The notes under the pieces: model-generated
Seen by the model: the letters and a program-made list of their open reading frames with translations, nothing else
What the model was told of the DNA's origin: nothing
Database searches by the model: none
Program-made: the position numbers and the translations under genes
NCBI GenBank assembly: GCA_003221035.1
Contig: QHUB01000051.1
Span: 1-44,567 of the forward strand
DNA length: 44,567 bases
Source of the DNA: Gemmatimonadota bacterium
GTDB lineage: Bacteria; Gemmatimonadota; Gemmatimonadetes; Gemmatimonadales; GWC2-71-9
Direction of reading: 5' to 3'
Shown: piece after piece, positions 7,430 to 15,317 of the stretch
How the letters are laid out: the number at the start of each line of letters is the position of its first letter
Numbering within the stretch: the first letter of the stretch is position 1

Positions 7430-8696
7430 CGGCGTCGTCCGGCCGCCGGGTGATAAGAGCATCTCGCATCGCGTGCTGATGCTGGCGGCGGTGGCCCGAG
7501 GCAGGAGCGAGCTGACGGGTTTGCTCACGGGGGACGATGTGCGGTCGAGTGCCCGCGTGCTGCGCCAGCTCGGTGCGGATATTTCGAGGATTCAGGAGTC
7601 TGGAGTCAGCGTCGCCGGCTCCCGGCTCCGGGCTCCCAGCTCCCGGCTCAATTGCGGCAATTCCGGCACGACTGCGCGCCTCATGTGCGGGATCCTCGCC
7701 GGCCAGCGCTTCGCGAGCACGCTCACAGGCGACGCGTCGCTGCGGCGCCGGCCGATGCGAAGAGTAACCGAACCCCTCAAGCAGATGGGCGCCGATATAA
7801 AGGAAAGAGGAGACGGACTGCCGCTCACGATTCGCGGCGGTACGCTTCGCGGCCTCACCTACACGAGCCCCGTAGCGAGCGCGCAGGTCAAGAGCGCCTT
7901 GCTCTTCGCGGGACTGACGGGGCAGGTGCCGGTAACTATTCGGGAGCCGTACCGTTCGCGGGATCATACCGAGCGGTTGTTCGCGCATCTTGGGTTGGGT
8001 ATTCACGAACGCGACGGCGCAATTGTGTTCGAGCCGTCTCATCGCTCCAACATTCCAGCATTCCAACTCTCCGTGCCAGGAGATCCGTCGTCGGCGGCGT
8101 TTCTGGTTGCAGCGGCGGTCCTAGCGGACAAAGGCGAGCTCATCATCGAAAACGTGGGCGTGAACCCCACGCGCACGGGATTCGTGGTGGTGCTCGAGCG
8201 CATGGGTGCGCACGTCGAGCGTGTGAATTTGCGCGACGCAGGGGGCGAGCCGGTCGCGGACCTGGTCGTGCGTCCGGCAAACCTGCGCGGGACAGAGGTG
8301 ACGGCCGCCGAGATCCCCACTCTGGTCGATGAGGTCCCGATTCTCGCGGTGCTCGCGAGTCGCGCGGGCGGCACGACGATGTTTCGCGAGGTTGGTGAAT
8401 TGCGGGTGAAGGAGAGCAACCGTCTCGAGCTGATCGCGGCGAATCTGCGGGCGGTTGGCGTGAAGGCCGAAGTACACGGAAACGATCTCCACATCGAGGG
8501 GACGGAGACAGCGCCACGCGGAAAAGTCGACACCGCCAAAGATCATCGACTCGCGATGGCGTTCGCCGTGCTCGGCACCGTTGACGGAGCGAAGGTCACG
8601 CTGTCGGAACGCAAGTCCGTGGCGATCAGCTATCCAAACTTCTTCGCAGATTTGCGGCGCATGCACGCACGACGCACGACGCACGACGCACGATGA
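7422..8696 (+). CDS. aroA: 3-phosphoshikimate 1-carboxyvinyltransferase (EPSP synthase)
   Basis: 424 residues from TTG 7422. It transfers enolpyruvate from PEP to shikimate-3-phosphate. Seen motifs: PPGDKSISHR at the N-terminus (phosphate-binding Lys), CGNSGTTARL, LRRRPMRRVTEPL, SAQVKSALL, the catalytic region TLVDEVP with its Asp, and LRVKESNR with the catalytic Glu (the usual Asp after KES is Asn here, a tolerated position). Two repeat tracts are translated within it: a 7-base-period tract at 7594-7649 encodes the loop just before CGNSGTT, and an 8-base-period tract lies at 8049-8072. Its last ten residues (HARRTTHDAR) come from tandem heptamers that also form the start of cmk. Catalytic residues look intact, so I expect a working enzyme. 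Confidence 0.95.
   Translation: MVSGVVRPPGDKSISHRVLMLAAVARGRSELTGLLTGDDVRSSARVLRQLGADISRIQESGVSVAGSRLRAPSSRLNCGNSGTTARLMCGILAGQRFASTLTGDASLRRRPMRRVTEPLKQMGADIKERGDGLPLTIRGGTLRGLTYTSPVASAQVKSALLFAGLTGQVPVTIREPYRSRDHTERLFAHLGLGIHERDGAIVFEPSHRSNIPAFQLSVPGDPSSAAFLVAAAVLADKGELIIENVGVNPTRTGFVVVLERMGAHVERVNLRDAGGEPVADLVVRPANLRGTEVTAAEIPTLVDEVPILAVLASRAGGTTMFREVGELRVKESNRLELIAANLRAVGVKAEVHGNDLHIEGTETAPRGKVDTAKDHRLAMAFAVLGTVDGAKVTLSERKSVAISYPNFFADLRRMHARRTTHDAR
7594..7649 (+). repeat. Eight tandem heptamers inside aroA, core CCGGCTC
   Basis: The 56 bases divide exactly into eight 7-base units. Units 4, 5 and 8 are CCGGCTC, units 6 and 7 differ by one base, and the first three drift (AGGAGTC, TGGAGTC, AGCGTCG). 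Because 7 is not a multiple of 3, each unit is read in a different phase, yet the frame stays open and encodes a Ser/Arg/Pro-rich loop. Confidence 0.85.
8049..8072 (+). repeat. Three tandem octamers inside aroA (AACATTCC-like)
   Basis: AACATTCC, AGCATTCC and AACTCTCC follow each other directly. Period 8 here contrasts with the heptamers elsewhere. They encode SNIPAFQLS in a surface segment before PGDPSSAAF. Confidence 0.6.
8666..8693 (+). repeat. Four perfect CGCACGA heptamers at the aroA/cmk junction
   Basis: Four identical copies of CGCACGA end at 8693, whose final A begins the cmk ATG (8693-8695) while TGA at 8694-8696 stops aroA. The array supplies the last codons of aroA. Inverted and direct relatives of the same heptamer occur at 18123-18185. 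Confidence 0.9.
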
Positions 8697-9400
8697 CTGT
8701 AAGAGTCATCGCCATCGACGGGCCGGCCGCGTCCGGAAAAAGCTCGACCGCCGGCCAGGTCGCCGAGCGGCTCGGCTGGGCGCATCTGGACTCGGGCGCG
8801 CTCTATCGGGCGCTGACGCTCGCCGCGCTCGACAACCTCGGCGAAGGCGGGCGCCGCAAGGGCGAGGAATGGCCGGCGCAGCAGGTGGTGGACCTCGCGG
8901 GGCGGCTGCCGGTCCGGCTGGTGCTGGCCGGCAACAGTTTCCGGCCCGAGGTGGCGGGCGCCGACGTCGAGCAAGCGATCCGGGGCGAGCGCGTCACGCG
9001 CTTCGTGTCGGTCGTCGCCGCCATGCCGGAGGTTCGGACCTGGGTAAATACCCAGCAGAGGAGGGCGGTCGGGGGCATGGAGGTTGGTGGAGGAGTGGTC
9101 GTGGATGGTCGCGATATCGGGACGATCGTCTTTCCCGAGGCCCCGCTGAAGGTCTTTTTGACCGCCACACCGCACGAACGCGCTCGGCGGAGGCTCTTTC
9201 AGCGCGGGCAGGCGGTGGATGTGGAGCTGGTGCGGCGTGAGAGTCAGGCCTTGGAGGCCCGGGATGCGGCCGATTCCAACCGCCGCGTGGCCCCGCTCAA
9301 ACCGGCACAGGACGCGGTCTTACTGGACACAACGGCCCTCACGCTGGAGGAGCAGGTCACGCGCGTCGTTGAACTGGCGCGGGCACGGTTCCCTGGGTAG
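8693..9400 (+). CDS. cmk: (d)CMP kinase
   Basis: 235 residues. It phosphorylates CMP/dCMP with ATP to the diphosphate. The P-loop GPAASGKSS is at residues 10-18, the CMP-binding DSGALYRALTL follows, and VVVDGRDIGTIVFP is the family signature before the lid segment (HERARRRLFQRG). The C-terminus DTTALTLEEQV is the usual conserved end. The start overlaps the aroA stop by 4 bases inside a heptamer array. rpsA follows after a 105-base spacer filled with hairpins, the common cmk-rpsA order. An insertion of Gly-rich residues near VGGMEVGGG is unusual but lies in a loop. Confidence 0.95.
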   Translation: MTVRVIAIDGPAASGKSSTAGQVAERLGWAHLDSGALYRALTLAALDNLGEGGRRKGEEWPAQQVVDLAGRLPVRLVLAGNSFRPEVAGADVEQAIRGERVTRFVSVVAAMPEVRTWVNTQQRRAVGGMEVGGGVVVDGRDIGTIVFPEAPLKVFLTATPHERARRRLFQRGQAVDVELVRRESQALEARDAADSNRRVAPLKPAQDAVLLDTTALTLEEQVTRVVELARARFPG

Positions 9401-9420
9401 GTTTCCGCCCGTCGCAGCTC

Positions 9421-9494
9421 CCCAGGCTAAAGCCTGGGCTCGGGTTACACTGTCCTTACGGACAGCGATTGCCGAGCACACCCTTCAGGGTGTG
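9421..9494. repeat. Compound palindromic repeat element upstream of rpsA
   Basis: Three hairpins stand in series: CCCAGGC/GCCTGGG with loop TAAA (9421-9438), CTGTCC/GGACAG with loop TTAC (9450-9465) enclosed by an outer GCTCGG/CCGAGC pair (9438-9443 with 9472-9477), and CACACCC/GGGTGTG with loop TTCA (9477-9494). The middle part is related in sequence and design to 16563-16633. It ends 11 bases before the rpsA start. It looks like a dispersed REP-like element; an mRNA-processing or regulatory role is possible. Confidence 0.75.
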
Positions 9495-9505
9495 AATATG
9501 GAGGG

Positions 9506-11290
9506 GTGAAGATAAACCTCAAACCCACAACCGAACCGGTGCACCGCATGCTCGTAGAAGCACGTGACGTAGAAGATTTCGAAGAAGATCTCCCCACTCG
9601 CAAACCTCCCAAGTCGCAACTTCGCGTCCGCTCCGGTCTCGACGAGGAATATTCCGCCGACGAGATCGCGAAAATGACTGAGCTGTACGAGGGGACGCTC
9701 TCCAATATCGAAGAAGGCGAGATCGTCAAATCGAAGGTGCTGCGCGTGACCGACACCGCCGTCATTCTCGACGTCGGCTTCAAGTCGGAAGGCGCCGTGG
9801 CGATCGACGAGTTCAAGGATCCGAAGAGCCTCAAGGAAGGTGACGAGGTGGAAGTATTCCTCGAGCACCTCGAGGACCAGGAAGGCGCCGTCGTGCTTTC
9901 GAAGAAGAAAGCCGACTTCATGCGCGTCTGGGAGCGGATCCGCGAAGCGCACGAGAAGGACGAGGGCGTCACCGGCACGCTCGTGAAAAAGATCAAGGGC
10001 GGTGTGGTCGTGGATCTGATGGGTGTGGATGCGTTCCTGCCCGGCAGTCAGATCGCGCTGCGCCGCGTGCCGAACATCGACGAGCTCCTCGGCCAGAGCT
10101 TCGAGTTCAAGATCATCAAGCTGAACAAGCGGCGCCGCAACATCGTGGTCTCGCGCCGCGTGCTGCTCGAGGCCGAGCGCAAGACGAAGCGCGACGTCCT
10201 GATGAAGGAGCTCTCGGTCAATCAGGTGCGGAAGGGTGTCGTCAAGAACATCACCGACTTCGGCGCGTTCATCGATCTCGGCGGTGTGGACGGCCTGCTG
10301 CATATCACCGACATGAGCTACGGCCGCGTGTCGCACCCGAGCGAGATGGTGCAGATCGGTCAGGAGCTCGAAGTCAAAGTTCTCGACATCGACTGGGAGC
10401 GCGAGCGCATTTCGCTCGGCCTGAAGCAGCTCCAGCCGTATCCGTGGCAGAACGTCGCCGCGAAATACCCGGTCGGCACGCGCGTGCAGGGCAAGGTCGT
10501 CTCGATCACGAACTATGGCGCGTTCGTCGAGCTCGAGCCGGGGATCGAAGGTCTCGTGCACATCTCCGAGATGAGCTGGACGCGCAACGTCCGGCATCCG
10601 TCGAAGCTCGTGTCGATCGGCGAATCGATCGAAGCCGTGGTGCTCAAGGTCGACGAGACGGAAGAGAAAGTCTCGCTCGGCATGAAGCAGACAGAGCAGG
10701 ATCCCTGGATGGCGCTGCCGCAGAAGTATCCGGTCGGCACGCGGCTCCGCGGGAAGGTGCGCAACCTCACGTCGTTCGGCGCGTTCGTCGAAATCGAGCC
10801 GGGCATCGACGGCCTGATTCACATCTCCGACATGTCGTGGACCAAGCGCGTGCAGCATCCGTCCGAGGTGGTGAAGAAGGGCGACGAGGTCGACGTGCTG
10901 ATTCTGAACGTGGATGCCGAGAACAAGCGGATCTCGCTCGGATTGAAACAGGCGCAGGAAGATCCGTGGCTGCGCATCGGCGAGACCTATCCTGTCGGCA
11001 CGGAGCTGCGGGGCCGCGTCATGCGGCTGATGGACAAGGGCGTGGTCGTCGATCTCGGCAACGATATCGAGGGCTTCGTGCCGATGTCCCAGCTCGGCAT
11101 CCCGGACATTCAGCAACCGGGGGATGCAGTCAAGGAAGGGCAGGCGGCCGAGTTGAAGGTGCTGGAGGTGGATCCGATCCATCACAGAATCGTCCTCGCC
11201 GCGACCGGATTCCCCAAGGACGACATCATCCCGCCGCCGCCGCCGCCGGCGCCTGCGCCGGAAGAGGACATGCAAAAGCTGGACGCGTAG
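9506..11290 (+). CDS. rpsA: 30S ribosomal protein S1
   Basis: 594 residues with six S1 (OB-fold) repeats: [80 protein letters not shown] and [16 protein letters not shown]. Repeats 3-5 have the classical GAFVEhxPGhxGLhHISxMSW core; 1, 2 and 6 are divergent as in other S1 proteins. The C-terminus is a short proline-rich tail. S1 binds mRNA on the small subunit. The annotated GTG 9506 has a GGAGG only about one base away, too close for normal Shine-Dalgarno use; in-frame alternatives are GTG 9539 and ATG 9548, both without a clear site. An intrinsic terminator follows. Confidence 0.95.
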   Translation: MKINLKPTTEPVHRMLVEARDVEDFEEDLPTRKPPKSQLRVRSGLDEEYSADEIAKMTELYEGTLSNIEEGEIVKSKVLRVTDTAVILDVGFKSEGAVAIDEFKDPKSLKEGDEVEVFLEHLEDQEGAVVLSKKKADFMRVWERIREAHEKDEGVTGTLVKKIKGGVVVDLMGVDAFLPGSQIALRRVPNIDELLGQSFEFKIIKLNKRRRNIVVSRRVLLEAERKTKRDVLMKELSVNQVRKGVVKNITDFGAFIDLGGVDGLLHITDMSYGRVSHPSEMVQIGQELEVKVLDIDWERERISLGLKQLQPYPWQNVAAKYPVGTRVQGKVVSITNYGAFVELEPGIEGLVHISEMSWTRNVRHPSKLVSIGESIEAVVLKVDETEEKVSLGMKQTEQDPWMALPQKYPVGTRLRGKVRNLTSFGAFVEIEPGIDGLIHISDMSWTKRVQHPSEVVKKGDEVDVLILNVDAENKRISLGLKQAQEDPWLRIGETYPVGTELRGRVMRLMDKGVVVDLGNDIEGFVPMSQLGIPDIQQPGDAVKEGQAAELKVLEVDPIHHRIVLAATGFPKDDIIPPPPPPAPAPEEDMQKLDA

Positions 11291-11312
11291 GCGCACCGCG
11301 GTGAATGGCATG

Positions 11313-11338
11313 AGGGGACAGGTTATCCTGTCCCCTTT
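11313..11338 (+). terminator. Rho-independent terminator after rpsA
   Basis: AGGGGACAGG (11313-11322) pairs perfectly with CCTGTCCCCT (11327-11336) around TTAT, followed by TTTCCATTTC. It lies 22 bases after the rpsA stop and ends the tyrA-aroA-cmk-rpsA transcript. Confidence 0.8.
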
Positions 11339-11363
11339 CCATTTCGAGCCATACATTTTCCGC

Positions 11364-12887
11364 ATGTCCATGCGAGAGAAGCTCGAGCTGCTGCAGCAGA
11401 AGCGATCCGAGTCAGAGCAGGGCGGCGGTACTGATCGCATCGCCACGCAACATCAAAAAGGCAAGATGACCGCGCGCGAGCGGCTCGACGTGCTCCTCGA
11501 TCCGGGGACATTCGTCGAGCTCGATCGCTTCGTCACACACCGCGCCACCGATTTCGGGCTCGCCGACCAAAAGGTGCTCGGCGACGGCGTCGTCACAGGG
11601 TGGGGCCGCGTCGAGGGGCGGCTCGTCTACGTGTTCTCGCAGGACTTCACCGTGTTCGGCGGCTCGCTGTCGGAAGCGCACGCGGAAAAGATCTGCAAGG
11701 TGATGGACCTCGCGGTGCAGAACGGTGCGCCCGTCGTCGGACTGAACGACTCGGGCGGGGCGCGCATTCAGGAAGGCGTCGCGTCGCTCGGCGGCTACGC
11801 CGACATCTTCTTGCGCAATACTCTGGCGTCGGGCGTCGTGCCGCAGATCAGCGCGATCCTCGGTCCCTGCGCGGGCGGCGCGGTCTACAGTCCCGCAATC
11901 ACCGATTTCATCTTCATGGTCCGCGGCATCTCCTACATGTTCGTGACGGGCCCGAACGTGGTGAAGACGGTCACGCACGAGGAAGTCGATTTCGAAAAGC
12001 TCGGCGGCGCGGACGTCCACGGCGGAACGTCCGGCATCGCGCACTTTGTGCACGACTCCGAGCTCGAATCCATCACGGCCATTCGAACGCTGCTCGGCTT
12101 CCTGCCCGGCAACAACCTCGATTCGCCGCCCGTCCGGCAGTCCGACGACCCGTCCGACCGGCGCGAAGAAGCGCTGCTCGAAGTCGTCCCGGACGAGCCG
12201 ACCAAGCCCTACGACATGCACGAGGTGTTGAAGCACGTCATCGACAACGGCAAGTTTCTCGAGGTTCAACCCGACTACGGGAGCAACCTGATCGTCGGCT
12301 TCGCGCGGCTCGCGGGCCGCCCGGTGGGGATCGTCGCGAATCAACCCGCGGCGCTCGCGGGGGTGCTCGACATCGCGGCATCGCTCAAGGGCGCGCGATT
12401 CATCCGGTTTTGCGACGCGTTCAACGTGCCGCTCGTCACGTTCGAGGATGTGCCGGGATTTCTCCCGGGTGTCGCGCAGGAACATGGCGGCATCATCAAG
12501 CATGGCGCGAAGCTGCTGTACGCGTACTGCGAAGCGACCGTGCCCAAACTCACGGTCATCACCCGCAAGGCCTACGGCGGCGCCTACGACGTCATGAGCT
12601 CCAGGCACATCCGCGGCGACTACAACGTCGCGTGGCCGAGCGCCGAGATCGCGGTCATGGGGCCGAAGGGGGCGGTGGAGATCCTGTACAAGGGCGAGGC
12701 GAGCGACGAACGCACCAACGAGTACCGTGAGAAGTTCGCGCACCCCTACCAGGCGGCGGCGCGCGGGTATCTCGACGACATCATCGACCCGCGCGACACA
12801 CGTCCCCGGCTGATCGAGGCCCTGATCACGCTCGACACGAAGCGCGCCAAGAATCCGCCGAAGAAGCATGGGAATATTCCTTTATAA
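11364..12887 (+). CDS. pccB: Acyl-CoA carboxylase carboxyltransferase (beta) subunit, propionyl-type
   Basis: 507 residues. It moves carboxyl from carboxybiotin to an acyl-CoA, probably propionyl-CoA. Start ATG 11364 ([10 protein letters not shown]) fits family N-termini; an in-frame ATG at 11301 lies before the terminator and was rejected. N-half: [41 protein letters not shown] and the oxyanion turn [12 protein letters not shown]-half: [27 protein letters not shown] and [10 protein letters not shown]. This is the full two-crotonase-fold architecture. The biotin carboxylase and carrier are encoded downstream on the same strand. Substrate preference cannot be settled from sequence alone; propionyl/methylmalonyl-type is the closest match. 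Confidence 0.92.
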   Translation: MSMREKLELLQQKRSESEQGGGTDRIATQHQKGKMTARERLDVLLDPGTFVELDRFVTHRATDFGLADQKVLGDGVVTGWGRVEGRLVYVFSQDFTVFGGSLSEAHAEKICKVMDLAVQNGAPVVGLNDSGGARIQEGVASLGGYADIFLRNTLASGVVPQISAILGPCAGGAVYSPAITDFIFMVRGISYMFVTGPNVVKTVTHEEVDFEKLGGADVHGGTSGIAHFVHDSELESITAIRTLLGFLPGNNLDSPPVRQSDDPSDRREEALLEVVPDEPTKPYDMHEVLKHVIDNGKFLEVQPDYGSNLIVGFARLAGRPVGIVANQPAALAGVLDIAASLKGARFIRFCDAFNVPLVTFEDVPGFLPGVAQEHGGIIKHGAKLLYAYCEATVPKLTVITRKAYGGAYDVMSSRHIRGDYNVAWPSAEIAVMGPKGAVEILYKGEASDERTNEYREKFAHPYQAAARGYLDDIIDPRDTRPRLIEALITLDTKRAKNPPKKHGNIPL

Positions 12888-13794
12888 GGCGGCGTCCGTC
12901 CTGACGCTGCTGCAGAACCCGCAGAACCCGCATCCCGATTCGGTGCGGGCGGGACTGTGGGCCAAAGTCACCGCCGACTCGACCGATGCGTCCGCCTGGC
13001 TCGAGCTCGGGCTCGCCTATCTGGATCGCAACGCCGACTATCACGCCCACAAGAAGCCGGTCACCGTCGATACGGTGATGGCGCACGCTACGCTCGACAC
13101 GGCGCAGCTTGCATTCGACCGCGCGGCGCGCCTCAGCACCGGGACGCGCACCGCCGACTCCGCGCGCGTGTACCGGGTGTACGCCTACGGCGAACGCGCG
13201 GCGATCGACTGGGAAACGGCCGGCACGAGCGCGGCGACGCTGGCGTGGCATGCCGTGCCGGAAGACCTGAAGCTGCCTCCGGTACTGGAGGAACTCGGCG
13301 AGAACCTGCTGCGCGCCTGCCCGCACCAGGGCATCCTGTTCACGGCCGGCGAGACCGATACGCAGGCGGCGTGGTACCTGCGATTTGCGCGCGGCTTGAG
13401 ACCCGACCTGATGATCGTGCCCTTCGAGCGCTGGCGCGGCGACAGCGTGCTTCGCAACCGCGTCCTGCGCGAGATGAAGACGCGCGATCCGTCACTCCGC
13501 GCGTTGAGCCAGGCGCGCGCCGTGTGCGCAAGCATGGCGTTCGAGCGGCCGCCCGACGAGCGCACGGTGAAGTGGAACAAACGGCCGCTCGTGTGGGTGA
13601 CGGGCAACGAAACCAAAGCCGATCGGGTCCCACCACAAGATTTTGTGTTCGCAGCGCTGAAGCAGGCGGTGGATGAGCATGACACCTGGACACCGCCGGT
13701 CACGGCGATTTATCGCCGTTCGGTCGTGAACTTTGGTGGCCTCTGCAAGGCCTTCGAGACGTTTGAGCTTGGCGACGAGGTCGGGTGTCGCTGA
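12868..13794 (+). CDS. TPR/DUF2723-motif protein of unknown function in the carboxylase operon
   Basis: 308 residues, starting 20 bases inside the pccB 3' end and ending 10 bases inside accC, so it is embedded in the operon. Residues 25-120 look like TPR-type helical repeats ([34 protein letters not shown]). Residues 150-185 contain [19 protein letters not shown] followed by [10 protein letters not shown]. That phrase closely resembles the cytoplasmic/periplasmic 'GDNDTxPLWYLQxVxGxRPDVxVV' region of DUF2723 membrane proteins, but the many transmembrane helices of DUF2723 are missing here. No signal peptide is evident. I do not recognise a function; its position suggests an accessory role for the carboxylase complex, which is inference only. 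Confidence 0.7.
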   Translation: MGIFLYKAASVLTLLQNPQNPHPDSVRAGLWAKVTADSTDASAWLELGLAYLDRNADYHAHKKPVTVDTVMAHATLDTAQLAFDRAARLSTGTRTADSARVYRVYAYGERAAIDWETAGTSAATLAWHAVPEDLKLPPVLEELGENLLRACPHQGILFTAGETDTQAAWYLRFARGLRPDLMIVPFERWRGDSVLRNRVLREMKTRDPSLRALSQARAVCASMAFERPPDERTVKWNKRPLVWVTGNETKADRVPPQDFVFAALKQAVDEHDTWTPPVTAIYRRSVVNFGGLCKAFETFELGDEVGCR

Positions 13795-15317
13795 AGCGCG
13801 TGCTGGTTGCGAATCGCGGCGAGATCGCGGTCCGCATCATCCGCGCCTGTCACGAGGAAGGCCTGGCGGCGGTCGCCGTCTACTCCGAACCTGACCGCCT
13901 GGCACCCCACGTTCGCGACGCCGACGCCGCGGTGCTCATCGGCCCGGCGCCATCCGCGGACTCGTATCTCAACATCCATAAGCTGATCGCGGCCGCCAAA
14001 GACACCGGCTGCCAGGCGGTCCATCCCGGCTACGGCTTCCTGTCGGAGCGGGCGGCGTTTGCGGAAGCGTGCAAGGATGCCGGCCTCACGTTTGTCGGAC
14101 CCCCGGCGGCGGCGATCAAGGCGATGGGCGACAAGACCGAGGCGCGGCGCCGAATGCAGGCGGCGGGGGTGCCCGTCGTTCCCGGCACGACGACGCCGCT
14201 GCGTGATCCCGTGGAGGCGCGCACCGAGGCCAAGCGCCTCGGCTACCCTGTGCTGCTCAAGGCCGCGGCCGGCGGTGGTGGCAAGGGGATGCGGCTGGTC
14301 GCGAATGACCGGGAAGTCGAAGCGGCGTTTGCCGCCGCGCGGCGAGAAGCGCAAAAAGCGTTTGGCGACGGCGCCGTGTACGTCGAGAAGTATCTCGAGC
14401 GCCCGCGGCACATCGAGATCCAGATTCTCGCCGACCATCGGGGCCGGGTGGTCGCGCTGGGCGAGCGCGAGTGCAGCATTCAGCGCCGCCATCAAAAGCT
14501 CATCGAGGAGTCGCCGTCGGTTGCCGTCTCGCCGGCGCTCAGACGGCGGTTGTCCGAGGCGGCGACGGCGGCGGCGGGCGCCGTCGGCTACGTGAGCGCG
14601 GGCACGATCGAGTTTCTGCTCACGCCCGGCGGCGAGTTCTACTTCCTCGAAATGAACACGCGCATTCAGGTCGAGCATCCGGTCACCGAGCTCGTGTACG
14701 GCGTCGATCTGGTTCGCGAGCAGCTGCGCATCGCCGGCGGCCAGGCGATGCGGGTGCACGTCGCGGCGGGCTCAGGAGGCCAGCTGCATCCGCGCGGTCA
14801 CGCGATCGAGTGCCGCATCACCGCGGAAGATCCGTTCAACGATTTCCTGCCGGCGACCGGCGTCCTCGAGTATCTGCGTGTGCCGAGCGGGCCGGGGATC
14901 CGGTGGGACGGCGGGGTCGAGGCGGGCAACGATGTCACGCTGTTCTACGATCCGCTGCTCGCCAAGCTCCTCGCATGGGGAGAGACGCGCGAGGTCGCGA
15001 TTCAGCGCATGCGACGTGCGTTGAGCGAGCTGGTGATCGTCGGGTTGCCAACGAGCCAGCCGTTCCATCTGCGCGTGATGGACGACGCCGAGTTCCTGAA
15101 GGGCGATATCGACATCGGCTACCTGGAGCGAGCGGGCGGGCGAGTGTTGGCTGCTCCGTCAGGGCCTGGGTTGGAGCGGGCGGTGGCGGTGGCTGCGGCG
15201 ATTCTGGCTGACGAGCAGAAAGGTCGAACGGTCGGACCGTCGGACGGCCGGACCGCACGCTCGGCGTCACCGTGGGTTCTGGAAGGCCGGAGACTCGGCC
15301 TGAGAGATGTCGAGTGA
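13785..15317 (+). CDS. accC: Biotin carboxylase subunit of acyl-CoA carboxylase
   Basis: 510 residues from GTG 13785 ([18 protein letters not shown]). It carboxylates biotin on the carrier using ATP and bicarbonate. Domain order: N-terminal preATP-grasp with HPGYGFLSE, ATP-grasp with KAAAGGGGKGM, GERECSIQRRHQKLIEE and EMNTRIQVEHPVTE (Glu, Asn and Arg of the active site), and the biotin-carboxylase C domain (GHAIECRITAEDPF). The last 60 residues extend past the usual ~450-residue length and include a tract encoded by 8-base repeats (15221-15252); this tail may be dispensable. It overlaps both neighbours by 10 and 4 bases. Confidence 0.95.
   Translation: MSLKRVLVANRGEIAVRIIRACHEEGLAAVAVYSEPDRLAPHVRDADAAVLIGPAPSADSYLNIHKLIAAAKDTGCQAVHPGYGFLSERAAFAEACKDAGLTFVGPPAAAIKAMGDKTEARRRMQAAGVPVVPGTTTPLRDPVEARTEAKRLGYPVLLKAAAGGGGKGMRLVANDREVEAAFAAARREAQKAFGDGAVYVEKYLERPRHIEIQILADHRGRVVALGERECSIQRRHQKLIEESPSVAVSPALRRRLSEAATAAAGAVGYVSAGTIEFLLTPGGEFYFLEMNTRIQVEHPVTELVYGVDLVREQLRIAGGQAMRVHVAAGSGGQLHPRGHAIECRITAEDPFNDFLPATGVLEYLRVPSGPGIRWDGGVEAGNDVTLFYDPLLAKLLAWGETREVAIQRMRRALSELVIVGLPTSQPFHLRVMDDAEFLKGDIDIGYLERAGGRVLAAPSGPGLERAVAVAAAILADEQKGRTVGPSDGRTARSASPWVLEGRRLGLRDVE
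15221..15252 (+). repeat. Four tandem octamers in the 3' end of accC (CGGTCGGA-like)
   Basis: AGGTCGAA is followed by CGGTCGGA, CCGTCGGA and CGGCCGGA with exact 8-base spacing. They encode KGRTVGPSDGRT in the non-conserved C-terminal tail of the biotin carboxylase. Confidence 0.7.

Noticed and set aside
8398-8430. KESNR instead of KESDR in EPSP synthase as a loss of function
   Set aside because: The catalytic Glu and Arg are kept and the separate catalytic Asp in TLVDEVP is present; the changed Asp is not essential.
9485-11446. 653-codon minus-strand open frame
   Set aside because: It is antisense to rpsA, composed of His/Asp/Arg/Leu-rich text typical of reverse-strand shadows in G+C-rich genes, with no domain.
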